From Phymorhynchus buccinoides (taxonomy: Eukaryota > Mollusca > Gastropoda > Neogastropoda > Raphitomidae), in the NCBI GenBank assembly GCA_017654935.2, contig CM065699.1, forward strand, positions 48,103,315 through 48,167,314: DNA of 64,000 bases. The letters are read 5' to 3'. How positions within the stretch are numbered: the stretch's first letter is position 1; the number at the start of each line of letters is the position of its first letter. Both the position numbers and the translations under genes were made by a program. Below are positions 8,325 to 18,758 of this stretch, piece after piece. Under the pieces are notes generated by a model. The model searched no databases. It was not told where the DNA came from and was given only the letters and a program-made list of their open reading frames with translations.

Positions 8325-10816
8325 CGGCAGAAGCCCCTGGGTGTGTGACAAGGGCAGATGGCCCTGTTCTGTTCAACACTGTTCGTTGTTCTATTGTCTC
8401 CCCCTAGCGGCAGAAGCCCCTGGGTGTGTGACAAGGGCAGATGGCCCTGTTCTTTTCAACACTGTTCATAGTTCTGTTGTCTCCCCCTAGCGGCAGAAGC
8501 CCCTGGGTGTGTGACATGGGCAGATGGCCCTGTTCAGTAACACACTGTTCGTTGTTCTATTGTCTCCCCCTAGCGGCAGAAGCCCCTGGGTGTGTGACAT
8601 GGGCAGATGGCCCTGTTCAGTAACACACTGTTCATTGTTCTGTTGTCTCCCCCTAGCGGCAGAAGCCCCCGGGGTGTGTGACAAGGGCAGATGGCCCTGT
8701 TCTGTTCAACACTGTTCATTGTTCTGTTGTCTCCCCCTAGCGGCAGAAGCCCCTGGGTGTGTGACATGGGCAGATGGCCCTGTTCAGTAACACACTGTTC
8801 ATTGTTCTGTTGTCTCCCCCTAGCGGCAGAAGCCCCTGGGTGTGTGACAAGGGCAGATGGCCCTGTTCAGTAACACACTGTTCGTTGTTCTATTGTCTCC
8901 CCCTAGCGGCAGAAGCCCCTGGGTGTGTGACATGGGCAGATGGCCCTGTTCAGTAACACACTGTTCATTGTTCTGTTGTCTCCCCCTAGCGGCAGAAGCC
9001 CCGGGGTGTGTGACAAGGGCAGATGGCCCTGTTCTGTTCAACACTGTTCATTGTTCTGTTGTCTCCCCCTAGCGGCAGAAGCCCCTGGGTGTGTGACATG
9101 GGCAGATGGCCCTGTTCAGTAACACACTGTTCGTTGTTCTATTGTCTCCCCCTAGCGGCAGAAGCCCCTGGGTGTGTGACATGGGCAGATGGCCCTGTTC
9201 AGTAACACACTGTTCATTGTTCTGTTGTCTCCCCCTAGCGGCAGAAGCCCCCGGGGTGTGTGACAAGGGCAGATGGCCCTGTTCTGTTCAACACTGTTCA
9301 TTGTTCTGTTGTCTCCCCCTAGCGGCAGAAGCCCCTGGGTGTGTGACATGGGCAGATGGCCCTGTTCAGTAACACACTGTTCGTTGTTCTATTGTCTCCC
9401 CCTAGCGGCAGAAGCCCCTGGGTGTGTGACATGGGCAGATGGCCCTGTTCAGTAACACACTGTTCATTGTTCTGTTGTCTCCCCCTAGCGGCAGAAGCCC
9501 CTGGGTGTGTGACAAGGGCAGATGGCCCTGTTCAGTAACACACTGTTCATTGTTCTGTTGTCTCCCCCTAGCGGCAGAAGCCCCTGGGTGTGTGACATGG
9601 GCAGATGGCCCTGTTCAGTAACACACTGTTCATTGTTCTGTTGTCTCCCCCTAGCGGCAGAAGCCCATGGGATTGTGACAAGGGCAGATGGCCCTGTTCA
9701 GTAACACACTGTTCGTTGTTCTATTGTCTCCCCCTAGCGGCAGAAGCCCCTGGGTGTGTGACAAGGGCAGATGGCCCTGTTCAGTAACACACTGTTCGTT
9801 GTTCTGTTGTCTCCCCCTAGCGGCAGAAGCCCCTGGGTGTGTGACAAGGGCAGATGGCCCTGTTCAGTAACACACTGTTCATTGTTCTGTTGTCTCCCCC
9901 TAGCGGCAGAAGCCCCTGGGTGTGTGACAAGGGCAGATGGCCCTGTTCAGTAACACGCTGTTCATTGTTCTGTTGTCTCCCCCTAGCGGCAGAAGCCCAT
10001 GGGATTGTGACAAGGGCAGATGGCCCTGTTCAGTAACACACTGTTCGTTGTTCTATTGTCTCCCCCTAGCGGCAGAAGCCCCTGGGTGTGTGACAAGGGC
10101 AGATGGCCCTGTTCAGTAACACGCTGTTCATTGTTCTGTTGTCTCCCCCTAGCGGCAGAAGCCCATGGGATTGTGACAAGGGCAGATGGCCCTGTTCAGT
10201 AACACACTGTTCGTTGTTCTATTGTCTCCCCCTAGCGGCAGAAGCCCCTGGGTGTGTGACAAGGGCAGATGGCCCTGTTCAGTAACACACTGTTCATTGT
10301 TCTGTTGTCTCCCCCTAGCGGCAGAAGCCCCTGGGTGTGTGACATGGGCAGATGGCCCTGTTCAGTAACACACTGTTCATTGTTCTGTTGTCTCCCCCTA
10401 GCGGCAGAAGCCCATGGGATTGTGACAAGGGCAGATGGCCCTGTTCAGTAACACACTGTTCGTTGTTCTATTGTCTCCCCCTAGCGGCAGAAGCCCCTGG
10501 GTGTGTGACATGGGCAGATGGCCCTGTTCAGTAACACACTGTTCGTTGTTCTGTTGTCTCCCCCTAGCGGCAGAAGCCCCTGGGTGTGTGACAAGGGCAG
10601 ATGGCCCTGTTCAGTAACACACTGTTCGTTGTTCTGTTGTCTCCCCCTAGCGGCAGAAGCCCCTGGGTGTGTGACAAGGGCAGATGGCCCTGTTCAGTAA
10701 CACGCTGTTCATTGTTCTGTTGTCTCCCCCTAGCGGCAGAAGCCCATGGGATTGTGACAAGGGCAGATGGCCCTGTTCAGTAACACACTGTTCGTTGTTC
10801 TATTGTCTCCCCCTAG
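8325..10816 (+). repeat. 83-bp satellite: about 30 tandem 3' splice sites before the LDLa-2 exon
   Basis: Each unit has a branch-point-like CAGTAACAC, the pyrimidine tract TTGTTCTGTTGTCTCCCCCT, the AG, and the first 13 bases of the next exon (CGGCAGAAGCCCC), then about 35 bases of spacer. The last unit's AG is the real acceptor of the LDLa-2 exon. Splicing to an earlier AG would add AAEAPGCVTRADGPVQ and then a TAA stop; variant units that contain TTCAACAC read on to the next unit's TAG. The unit length (83) is not a multiple of three. Counterpart 46147-47145 has 12 units. Confidence 0.93.
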
Positions 10817-10957
10817 CGGCAGAAGCCCCCGGACCAGGCAGCAGAACCACGGCATGTTCAGGCTGGTCGTGTCAGGTGGACGGCCGCTGTCTAGCCATCA
10901 GCATGCTGTGTGACGGGGTCAATGATTGTCTGGATGGACAGGACGAACGACACTGCG
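10817..10957 (+). CDS. Exon: LDL-receptor class A domain 2
   Basis: 141 nt, acceptor TCTCCCCCTAG, donor G|gtcagt, phase 1 both sides. After a short APGPGSRTTA lead it has six cysteines, with CSGWSC, CLAISMLC and the calcium-binding CDGVNDCLDGQDERHC block. The protein is the same in the right copy (46006-46146). The acceptor is the last of about 30 near-identical acceptors, so correct choice of this AG decides whether the protein is made. Confidence 0.95.
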
Positions 10958-11059
10958 GTCAGTGGACATTTGTATCAATTTATATTTGTCCGTCACTGAA
11001 GGTGAACGGACTTTGCGATGGGCTGGTTTGTATTTTGGTGTTTTTTGGTGGGGGGTTTT

Positions 11060-11990
11060 GTGTGTTTTTCTGTCTGTCCCAAGGATATCTCCCGAACCGC
11101 TTGACCGAATCGCGTCACATTTTGTGTGAAGGTGTGCCTCCTTAATAGGAAGAGATCGGCGCAAACCATTTTGCCGTCGTGACCTTGACCTTGACGTACG
11201 ACCTTGAAAACCGAAAATCTATTTTTAGCCATATATCGTGCACCGATCAACATAGGATGTTGAAACTTGGTATGAAGGTGGTTTGGCTTATGCCCGTTCT
11301 GATGATGGCATACCGATCAAGGTCAAGGTCAAGGTAAAAAAGATCGCTGGAGCCTGAAAATCGGAGGGTCATTTTTTCTCCTTCTGTCTGTCCCAAGGAT
11401 ATCTTTCGAACGGGTTGACAGAATCACGTCAAATTGTGTGTGCTGGTGTGTCACCATGAGAGGAAGGCATTCACGCAAACCATTTTGCCGTCGTGACCTT
11501 GACCTTGGCGTACGACCTTGAAAACCGAAAATCTTTCAGGGGCCATAACTCCCACACCGTTAGTGTTAGAGTCTTCAAATTTGGCATGAAGGTACTTTGG
11601 CTTATGCCCGTTCTGATGGTGGCATACCGATCAAGGTCAAGGTCACGGTCCAGGCGATCAGTAGGCCTTGAAAGTGGTAGGGGTCTACACATTGGGTTTT
11701 AAGCCATATTTTCCACATTGGTACTTGACAGAAGCGCTTCAGATTGTGTGTGGTACTGTATACCCTAGAGAAGAAAACATCCGAGCATAAATTATCACCA
11801 TGCTGACCTTGACCTTGAAGTGTGACCTTGAAAACCGAAATTTCCTTCTTTGCGCTATATGTTTATTCTTCAAGCTGTATCTCGTGAACTAGAAGACAGA
11901 ATCCCTTCCAATTTTGTGTCAGGATGTGACACTCTACGGGGTGTCGCAAGTGCGTGGCATTGCTGGTGACGGACATGTCTGCCGCTCGGC
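11060..11990. repeat. Diverged ~290-bp repeats with AAGGTCAAGGTCA clusters
   Basis: About three degenerate units, each holding CTGTCTGTCCCAAGGATATC, GAACCGCTTGACCGAATCGC, a block of TGACCTTGACCTTG and, further on, GATCAAGGTCAAGGTCAAGG. Mirrored at 44990-45890; also at 28660-29310. Not coding. Confidence 0.85.
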
Positions 11991-12054
11991 GACGCCCTTG
12001 TTATTCTTATTTCAGTGATGGTGCATGGGGTAAAAAAAAGAAGATAGAAAGTCC

Positions 12055-12263
12055 AGGGCTCCCAGGGACCCCCATTTGGGGTCTATGAAGCACTAACATT
12101 CTAAAGGACCCTCCAAAAGAATGTGCAGGGGGTCCCAGGGATGCACTAGAACAAAATATTTTTAGCATTCGCAATGCCACTGCTATCCCGCCTCTAGGAC
12201 CCTCTATACTGTATGTGAAGGAGTCCCTGGGACTCCTTGTTTTGCGGGACGATTGGGAGCCCT
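12055..12263. mobile_element. MITE-H, perfect AGGGCTCCCA inverted ends
   Basis: 209-bp palindrome with AGGGCTCCCA and TGGGAGCCCT termini and GGGTCCCAGGGAC-type internal repeats. Mirrored at 44660-44886; a decayed copy lies at 61438-61625. Confidence 0.8.
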
Positions 12264-12294
12264 GAAGTCGCTCAGAATGTTTATTGAGCAAACA

Positions 12295-12580
12295 GGCACC
12301 CGTGGCCGGTTGGTTAGAATATCGCCTCTCGTAATCCAACGGGTTTGCCAGTGCGCTGGTTCGAACCCAGCTGGTCACGGTGTTGTATCCTTGGGAAAGA
12401 TACTTTACTCCTATTTCCTGGTCCTTCGGATGAGACCTAAAACCGAGGTCCCGTGTGCGAACGCATGCACAAGATCTTGCGTGCGCGTGCGTGTTAAGCC
12501 CATTCCACTATTCGGTACGAGTAGGCCGTGTTGTGCCGGTGGAATGGATGACACAAACTCACAAAGCATGCATCCTGTGC
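12295..12580 (+). mobile_element. tRNA-derived SINE
   Basis: The head carries pol III box A-like TGGCCGGTTGGTTAGA and box B GGTTCGAACCC, followed by a SINE body with CTTGGGAAAGATACTTTACT and GATGAGACCTAAAACCGAGG. The tRNA part is too diverged and too long to be a working tRNA gene. Mirrored at 44330-44640 on the minus strand. Confidence 0.78.
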
Positions 12581-12681
12581 GCCAATAGCAGCACTAAGGG
12601 AAGACTTTGGGCGCGGGGCAGGATAAACATCCCCAATCGGAAGAAGAAGAAGAGAACACCGAAACAGACAAAAAAGTCAAC

Positions 12682-12906
12682 AACTCCCAGAATCCCAATG
12701 TCCTTGTTTACGTCATTATCTATGTCAACTCCCAGAATCCCAATGTCCTTGTTTACGTCATTATCTATGTCAACTCCCAGAATCCCAATGTCCTTGTTTA
12801 CGTCATTATCTATGTCAACTCCCAGAATCCCAATGTCCTTGTTTACGTCATTATCTATGTCAACTCCCAGAATCCCAATGTTCTTGTTTACGTCATTATC
12901 TATGTC
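12682..12906. repeat. 45-bp minisatellite, exactly 5 units
   Basis: Unit contains CTCCCAGAATCCCAATG and TTGTTTACGTCATTATC. Only 5 copies here versus exactly 39 at the mirrored site 42451-44205. The unit length is a multiple of three, so frames stay open through the array. Confidence 0.97.
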
Positions 12907-13079
12907 TGTTTTAATGTGTTCTACCAGTATCCCACAACATGGAAGTCGACTCTTGTTTTATTTGACTGTTTGAAACCAAGTCAGCAGAAGAACCAGAGAG
13001 CAACAATTGTCTTCTATGTCCAATTTCTGCAAATGGTGTGTCGTGAATGTCAAACTTGACCGTAAAATCAAAAGTAACC

Positions 13080-13146
13080 AAGATAAGAAGGAGGAGGAGG
13101 AGGAGGGGGGAGGAGAAGAAGAAGGAGGAGGAGGAGGAGGAGAAGA

Positions 13147-13181
<35 letters not shown>

Positions 13182-13235
13182 TTATTTATAGAGCGCTTAA
13201 CTCCCTTTGCAGGGAGCTCAAAGCGCTGAACAAAG
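13080..13235 (-). mobile_element. SINE 3' end with ATT tail, plus GGA-rich tract
   Basis: Minus-strand reading gives CAGCGCTTTGAGCTCCCTGC, TTAAGCGCTCTATAAATAAT and an (ATT)n tail, typical of invertebrate tRNA-SINE 3' ends. A GGA/GAA run adjoins it. Mirrored at 42090-42260. Confidence 0.7.
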
Positions 13236-13627
13236 GCCTAAGCACTAACATACACATACACATTAAAGACAAGACAAGAATAAAAGAATAATCAACATGA
13301 AGACAATGAATATAAACATTACAAATAATCATTATAGCAATTAAGTCTCAATGAAGACAAATGAGTGAGACTTAATACAAATGTATTAATCTCTCTCTCT
13401 CCCCCTCGGTCGTTCTTTAATGTAATGCATGTTCACCTGACAGTGATCTTAAGACTGAATTAAAAAATATGTATGTATACTATGTGCATGTGGTATTCTG
13501 AATGTCCGTTCGGGGGGTGGGAGGTGGGGGGTCTGTCTGGGGGGGTGGGTGTGTGGGAGGCTATGCGAGTCTATTCATACTTATAAAATTACATCAGTAA
13601 ATGGGAGTTATTGGTTTGTGTATATTT

Positions 13628-13863
13628 CGATGGCTTGGAGTCTTAAACAGACTCTCTTTAGATAGTCCATTGACATATTATTGAACTTATTACGAAAACT
13701 AATAACTTGTATATAAAAAAAAAGACTGCTGAAATATAAAAAGCAAAAACCCCTTTTTTATATTTCTGCAGTCATTGTTTGACACAAGATATTAGTTTTT
13801 GTAATAAATCCAATAATACGTCAATGGACTATCTAAAGAGAGTCCGTTTTGACTCCAAGCCAT
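13628..13863. mobile_element. MITE-K, foldback with CGATGGCTTGGAGTC ends
   Basis: 236-bp near-perfect palindrome: CGATGGCTTGGAGTC..., GACTATCTTTAGA-like subterminal block, AT-rich centre, then the reverse complement. A shorter family member is at 19038-19222. Mirrored at 41498-41734. Confidence 0.85.
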
Positions 13864-13905
13864 GTGTGTACGTGTACGTGCATGCTCACGCGGGGGCGCG
13901 CGTGC

Positions 13906-13943
<38 letters not shown>

Positions 13944-14018
13944 GCGTGCGCGCCTCTGCCATATGTACACCTGTCTGAACACCTGCATCTGTACTGTGTC
14001 CTCCATATCTGTGTGCAG

Positions 14019-14188
14019 TGCTGACCACTCAAGCCATCTCCAGAAGGGCCAACACTAACCATGGGGCTCGCGGGGCTGCCACCGGTCAAGCCGAACTGAC
14101 CCCCTGGCTACTACTACTACTACTGATGATGCTGCTGCTGACCATCCCATTGAGGCTGACCTCAGCTGGACACTGCGGAGGCAGATAG
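14019..14188 (+). CDS. Last exon: C-terminal hydrophobic segment and stop
   Basis: Acceptor ctgtgtgcag, phase 1 in, joining directly to LDLa-2. It reads VLTTQAISRRANTNHGARGA, then ELTPWLLLLLLMMLLLTIPL, then RLTSAGHCGGR and a TAG. A hydrophobic run of about 16 residues near the C terminus fits either a GPI-attachment signal or a single membrane anchor with a very short tail; the polar 11-residue end makes the choice open. The right copy (41191-41360) keeps the frame and differs at one base (Gly to Cys). A CTACTACTA run encodes the leucines. Confidence 0.8.
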
Positions 14189-14214
14189 CACTCGTTGTAT
14201 AACACAAAAAAACC

Positions 14215-14535
14215 AAAGGTGGCAGAGTGGTTATTAAGACGTTCGCCTGCCAATTGTAACGCGTGACTTGCTGCGTGAAGTGACCCGGGTTCGAATCCCG
14301 GGCCTCCTCGCCCTTTCTTTCTATTTCGACAGGAAAACCGAAACTGAACGTCGAGTCCTTCGCCGGGGGTTGGGGACTTAAAGCTAATCTGACCGGTACC
14401 CGTGCGCTTTACGCATTGTGTACAAATCCACACAGCAGTTGAAAGTCGGTATAAGAGCAGGGAGAAATCCTGCTGCCTGGTATGGCCGAATTGATAGCTG
14501 GGATTTCCAAGTGTGCTTCCATCGGGGGCATTGGC
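14215..14535 (+). mobile_element. tRNA-Ser/Leu-like SINE within the 3' UTR
   Basis: Box A-like GTGGCAGAGTGGTTATTAAG and a perfect T-arm CCGGGTTCGAATCCCGG, with an enlarged anticodon/variable region, then a non-tRNA body. It starts about 27 bases after the stop codon and lies before the AATAAA, so it would be part of the 3' UTR. Mirrored at 40850-41168. Confidence 0.7.
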
Positions 14536-14599
14536 AGTTCGGGCCTAGAATTCTCATGTGATGTTTTGATTAATGCAAATCGTTTCTCGTGATGTGTTT

Positions 14600-14605
14600 A
14601 ATAAA
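14600..14605 (+). promoter_or_regulatory. AATAAA polyadenylation signal
   Basis: First canonical AATAAA after the stop, about 410 bases downstream. Present at the same place in the right copy (40759-40764). Confidence 0.55.
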
Positions 14606-15130
14606 GAAAAAAGGCTTTCTCGTGTAACATTTCAGGACCACAAAGACAATGTCACCATAGCATTTCAGGAGCACACAATGTCATAGAAATCTATAGATAT
14701 ACCATCTCGACTTCAGTGGTGTTCAAAGAAAAAGACAACCATCCAAAGTGCCACAAAGGGAGGGTGATTTTCGAATATTTTAAATAAATATTGACTTCTG
14801 TTGTGCGATAAACCCCGTAAGCTACTGGAGACAGTTTTAAAAATTGTAGACACACAAATCTCGTTTCGTTTCAACTGACATTTTGTGAACATGACAGAAA
14901 GTTGTTTATGATTACTCTCAAACTGGGTTATGCTCTGAAGATTGTGATTGACATGTTCAGGCCTATTGTCGTGGATTGTCTGTGCGCGTGTGGGAAACGC
15001 TTTAAACGTTTGATGTGGAGACAACTAGTGTTCTTCTGAAGCGTTCTATTAAGGCAAACAAAATATATATTTTAATTTTAATAATGTGATTGAATCACCG
15101 CTTGTAATCTAATCTATTTAAGCACACGCG
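14606..15130. other. Unannotated sequence downstream of the gene
   Basis: Nothing recognised. It is nearly unchanged between the arms (40235-40755), and a 103-codon open frame at 14713-15024 is identical in both, but it matches no family I know and looks like chance. Confidence 0.5.
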
Positions 15131-15594
15131 CTTCCAAGCAGGTGTGAGTGTGTTGTGTGTGTTCTGTGTGGGTATATCTGCTTGCATGTGTATGAGTGTA
15201 TGCGTGCGCAGGAGAGATTGTGTTCGCTAGAGGGGGGGGGGAGTGTGTGTGAGTATGTGTCTGTGAGTGTGAGTACACGTGAGTGCTTTGTGTATGTGAG
15301 TGCGTGTGTGTGTGTATGTGTGTGTGCGTACGTGCGCGCGTGTTTGTACAAGTGTATGCTTGAGTAAGTTTGTGTGCGTTTCAGTGATAATGTGTTTTCT
15401 GTGTGTTTGATGAAATGTGTGTGTATGTCTGTGTGCACGAACGCGTTCACTCTCGTGCGTGCACGTACGTGCGTGTGTGTCTGGTGTGTCTGTTTTGCGT
15501 GTGTGTCTGTTGTGCATGTGTGTGCGTGTGTGAGTGTTTCAATACTGATTGTAAAGCGCTTTGTGCTCGATAAAAAGCGCTATATAAATATCCG

Positions 15595-15628
<34 letters not shown>
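15130..15628 (+). repeat. GT-rich tract ending in a SINE 3' end with ATT tail
   Basis: About 400 bp of degenerate GT/GC repeat, then GTAAAGCGCTTTGTGCTCG, AAAAGCGCTATATAAATATC and (ATT)n. Mirrored at 39736-40230. Confidence 0.75.
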
Positions 15629-15632
<4 letters not shown>

Positions 15633-15838
15633 ACGTGTGCTGTTGGTGGTGTTCAGCTCATGCCTGCAGATTCAAGCCCGAAACCAGTGTATAAAGTGCA
15701 ATAGTTTGGCGCCAAAGATTCACCATACTTTCTACCAGTGTCCTAGCTTGGACTCTATAAGTGATGTACAATATAACCTACTTTACCGCGGGAAATAACC
15801 TTGTGCGGAGGTTTTCATGGTTTTGGTTTTGTCAGAAA

Positions 15839-16021
15839 GGCCGGGTTACACGTAAGTTCCGTACGGAAACCCCCAAATAAGTGGAAGAAAGAAGGATCAA
15901 AGTTGACGCATATAGAGGACATTCGGACACGTGCGCAAATCTTTTCCCTTCTTTGTTTCACTTATTTATGGATTGCGCACGGGTTTCCGCATGGAATATC
16001 CGCTTATGTGTGTACACGGCC
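15839..16021. mobile_element. MITE-J, GGCCG(G/T)GT(T)ACAC termini
   Basis: 183 bp with imperfect inverted ends GGCCGGGTTACACGTAAG and GGCCGTGTACACACATAAG and internal GTACGGAAAC/GCGGAAAC repeats. Mirrored at 39349-39531. Confidence 0.65.
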
Positions 16022-16167
16022 TAAAACCTTTTTTTATCAAAAAGTTATGACAAGATTTAAATAGAATCCGGGGAATGTCCCGGGTATTAACTATAAGAGC
16101 ATTTCCGTAGACTTTTGGAGCGAATCCACTATTCAGTTTGGACATAGAATTGCTTTCCTTTATTTAT

Positions 16168-16573
16168 GTTTGTGGCTCAAGCCACAAACCTATAACTCAC
16201 TTGGTCGGTCGGTCGGTCGGTCGGTCCAAAATTGTCGCACATATTGACAAAATTGTCGCACTTCAAATCAAGGCTGCACTTAAAATTGAGGCCGCTCTTT
16301 AAAATGATGTATTTTTAAAGCGTACAAAATAATAAACATACGTAATACAGACACTACAACAGACACGACGAGTATGCGGTGCTTCTTTTGATGAGTATAA
16401 GTAGGATACATAGTTTTAAATGTTTTCCAAAAGATATAAAAAAGTTACGAAATGGTGAAGAGATAACATTCTGGTTTACAGATTAAAATTATTGAATAGC
16501 CAGGGGAGGTGACTCATGATTGGAGTGGTAAAAATAGACCGGGTGCCACAAACTATTGCGATTTCGCGCTTGT
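16168..16573. mobile_element. Element E with terminal GTTTGTGGC hairpin
   Basis: About 405 bp starting with the hairpin GTTTGTGGCTCAAGCCACAA(AC), then (TCGG)n and repeated AAAATTGTCGCAC, ending GCGATTTCGCGCTTG. The copy mirrored at about 38770-39206 is matched, and an extra copy (37752-38152) exists only in the right arm, so the family moved after the arms diverged. Class unknown. Confidence 0.6.
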
Positions 16574-16635
16574 TTTTATATTCTATCGTTTTTTGTTAGA
16601 ATGTAAGTTTGCGCCACCAAACACGATGAACCATC

Positions 16636-17049
16636 TTAACCCTTTCGCTGCTAGCCATTTTTCAGCCCAAAAATACCACTTAGCTGGAAAAAAAATCTGC
16701 AATATCGCGAATTCCTCTGTGACATGTGTAACATTAGGCCTATCCTTTCCCCCCGAAGACGGAGTGTGGCTGCCCACGTGGCGGGGTAATCGAAAAACGG
16801 TCACACGCGTAATGTTCTCATCCCTATCTGATGCATTTGTACCATAGCCTTGAAGTGCTTCGGCTGCTGGGATGATCCATGGAGTCTTTTATCCAGGGGA
16901 CGTCAACAACAACAACAGGCCTATCCTTACCTCCCAAAGTCACGAAAACAGGGTCTTCGGATAACAAGGCCCTGATTTGATGCTTTTTAGTGACACGGGT
17001 GTTAAACCATTGTGGTGCAGAAATGCAACATTGGCGGTGAAAGGGTTAA
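16636..17049. mobile_element. MITE-B copy with a nested SINE
   Basis: TTAA-CCCTTTCGCTGC and GGCGGTGAAAGGG-TTAA ends. The middle is interrupted at 16748-16916. Mirrored at 38319-38733 with the same nested insertion. Confidence 0.8.
16748..16916 (+). mobile_element. 169-bp SINE with 12-bp target duplication
   Basis: Flanked by AGGCCTATCCTT at 16736-16747 and 16917-16928. Contains GGCTGCCCACGTGGCGGGGT and AAAAACGGTCACACG, a motif pair I know from a common mollusc SINE, and ends in a (CAA)n tail. Mirrored at 38452-38621. Confidence 0.75.
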
Positions 17050-17377
17050 AGTGAAGTTTCCATTGAAATAAGTCCATTGAAAACTTCGACTTTTTTAAAA
17101 CCATCGTTTGAAGCAAGATTTGATTTTAGACTTTCGCGTTCATAATGGCATTGACTTGGTGAAAGCAAAATCCTAGGAAATAATGATAACTTTTCCTGAT
17201 GGTGTTGTAGTTTCTAATAATCTCCTTTCTAATACTGAGAATTGTCTCTCTGGTAGAGGTCTGCGTTCTGTCAGTCCTTTTTGTTTATCATTTTAGTTTA
17301 GAATCGAAACCCTCTTTCATTATTTTGTTTTTCTTCTGAAGGGTGAATGGTGGTTCCACTTTCAGTTTGTGACATTG

Positions 17378-17942
17378 TTAAAGGTGGACCCTGACGGGTG
17401 AGTTTTTTTTGCAAGAAACACGTCGAGATCACCAGAAAGACAGCCCTTTTCAAGGATCAGAACTCTCACTTTGCTCCGGTTTCCTAGAAATCAAATCCTC
17501 CTTGGCGGAGTTGCCGGAGAGAGTAGCCATTTTGGACGGGGTGGGTGAAGGTCACTCATTGTGGTTGAAGCGTTTTCTTTTTTTGTAATGCAGTAAAAAA
17601 AAAAAAAAAATTGGTGCTTAGTTTCCTTTGTTGTGAGCGAAACTCCTTTAGATAATCTGCATAAAAAAAAATATAAAAGGCTTGTATTGCGAAAATTTCG
17701 TGCAAACGATTTGGTCTAAACGCAGGCGGCCATTGGAAAAGAGACGGCACACACCTTCTCTTTGGGTGAAATAATTTGACTTCCAGCACTTCCGCCACGG
17801 AGGAATCGCCGATTTGACGGTTTGATTTCTTTGGAAACCAGAGCAAAGTGAGTGTGCTTTGCAATCTCTGTAAAGGGTGCTTTACTGGTGATCTGGACGT
17901 GTTTCTTACAAAAAACACTCATCCGTCAGGGTGGCCCTTTAA
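17378..17942. mobile_element. MITE-A copy
   Basis: 565 bp, TTAA on both sides, GGACCCTGACGGGTGAG start and matching inverted end, CTCCTTGGCGGA internal block. Mirrored at 37031-37584. Confidence 0.85.
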
Positions 17943-18079
17943 CATGTGATGTGTGCGTTTCAATCGCCTAACAGTTTTCATTCATTTTGCCAAGAGCTGT
18001 TTTGTTTTAGTGGTGTTACCTCGTTGACTGTTACCTATGGCGTTTGTTTAATCAGTGATATAATAGCCTTAATTGTGAT

Positions 18080-18290
18080 TCACTACGTCTTCGAAGATTA
18101 AGGCTAAGTTCGAAGATGAAGGTCATTGGCCAAAGGCCCGGTGCCGAAAATGCTGCCGATGGCTGATCTAGTGTTCTCATGCTCTATATCTTCCCTGCAG
18201 GTAGGAAGTTCGAAGATGAAGGCTAAGTTCGAAGATGAAGGTCATTGGTCAAAGGCCCGGTGCCGATAATGCTTCCTTTCGTTTCTCACG
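18080..18290. repeat. Direct repeat of about 100 bp
   Basis: TTCGAAGATGAAGGTCATTG followed by CAAAGGCCCGGTGCCGA occurs twice about 110 bp apart. Mirrored at about 36690-36890. Confidence 0.7.
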
Positions 18291-18734
18291 TGCGGAACTT
18301 TTTTCTTTTCTTTTTTTAAAAGGTAGGAATGAAAGTAAATGGAACTTGGTGGGAAATGAGGTCATCTCCTAAGAATGATTGTAGTAGTAGTATATTTTTG
18401 TTATTATACAAGTGTGTTGTAGTTCATCAATATTTTTGTTATTCAGATTTTTATCCTTTAGATACACAACATAGCTGGTAATAAACAGGATTTTGTTTTT
18501 TCTTCATGAAAGTCAAGGGCATAATTATGAACAGATTTTAGTGAAATTTTGTGAAAGTGTAGGTTATTTAAAGAACTTTACTCATAGTTTTTTTGGTATT
18601 TAGTACTTTATAGTCACAGAGGCGTCTCTGTGGAATTCGGGTTGCTCCCACCTGGAGAGCGCGTCTCAGCCAGAGGCGCGCCACCCATTTGTTTTTTAAT
18701 TTACATGCGAATTTTGAGGAAGGAAGGAAAATGG

Positions 18735-18758
18735 GGGGGGGGGGGGGGGGGGGGGGGG
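18735..18758. repeat. Poly-G run
   Basis: About two dozen consecutive G; only about 10 C in the right arm (about 36228-36238). A possible G-quadruplex and a hard region for sequencing. Confidence 0.85.

Larger units (their letters stand above)
23..14605 (+). other. CUB/LDLa-domain surface protein gene, left copy (5' end outside the window)
   Basis: Six exons are seen: 23-219, 4741-4953, 6173-6310, 7712-7753, 10817-10957 and 14019-14188, with a polyadenylation signal at 14600. Each internal junction has GT/AG sites and all introns are phase 1, so exons can be skipped or duplicated without frame change. The product is a CUB-like domain, two six-cysteine LDLa modules separated by a short linker, then a C-terminal hydrophobic segment and stop. 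CUB-plus-LDLa architecture occurs in extracellular binding proteins and co-receptors (Neto and LEV-10 are known examples), but the exact ortholog is not recognised. Coupling of exons is inferred from phase, order and conservation in both arms; no transcript was seen. The 5' exons lie left of the window; their equivalents are in the right copy. Confidence 0.82.

Noticed and set aside
8441..10783. Series of 60-codon frames starting MALFSNTLF
   Set aside because: Shadows of the 83-bp splice-site satellite; one per unit, always ending at the unit's TAA.
14217..14312. Functional tRNA-Ser gene
   Set aside because: Box A, box B and the T-arm are good, but the anticodon and variable regions are expanded and it continues into a SINE body; treated as tRNA-derived SINE.
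16168..16200. Helitron 3' hairpin for element E
   Set aside because: A GTTTGTGGC hairpin is present but no CTRR end or clear A/T insertion site; class left open.
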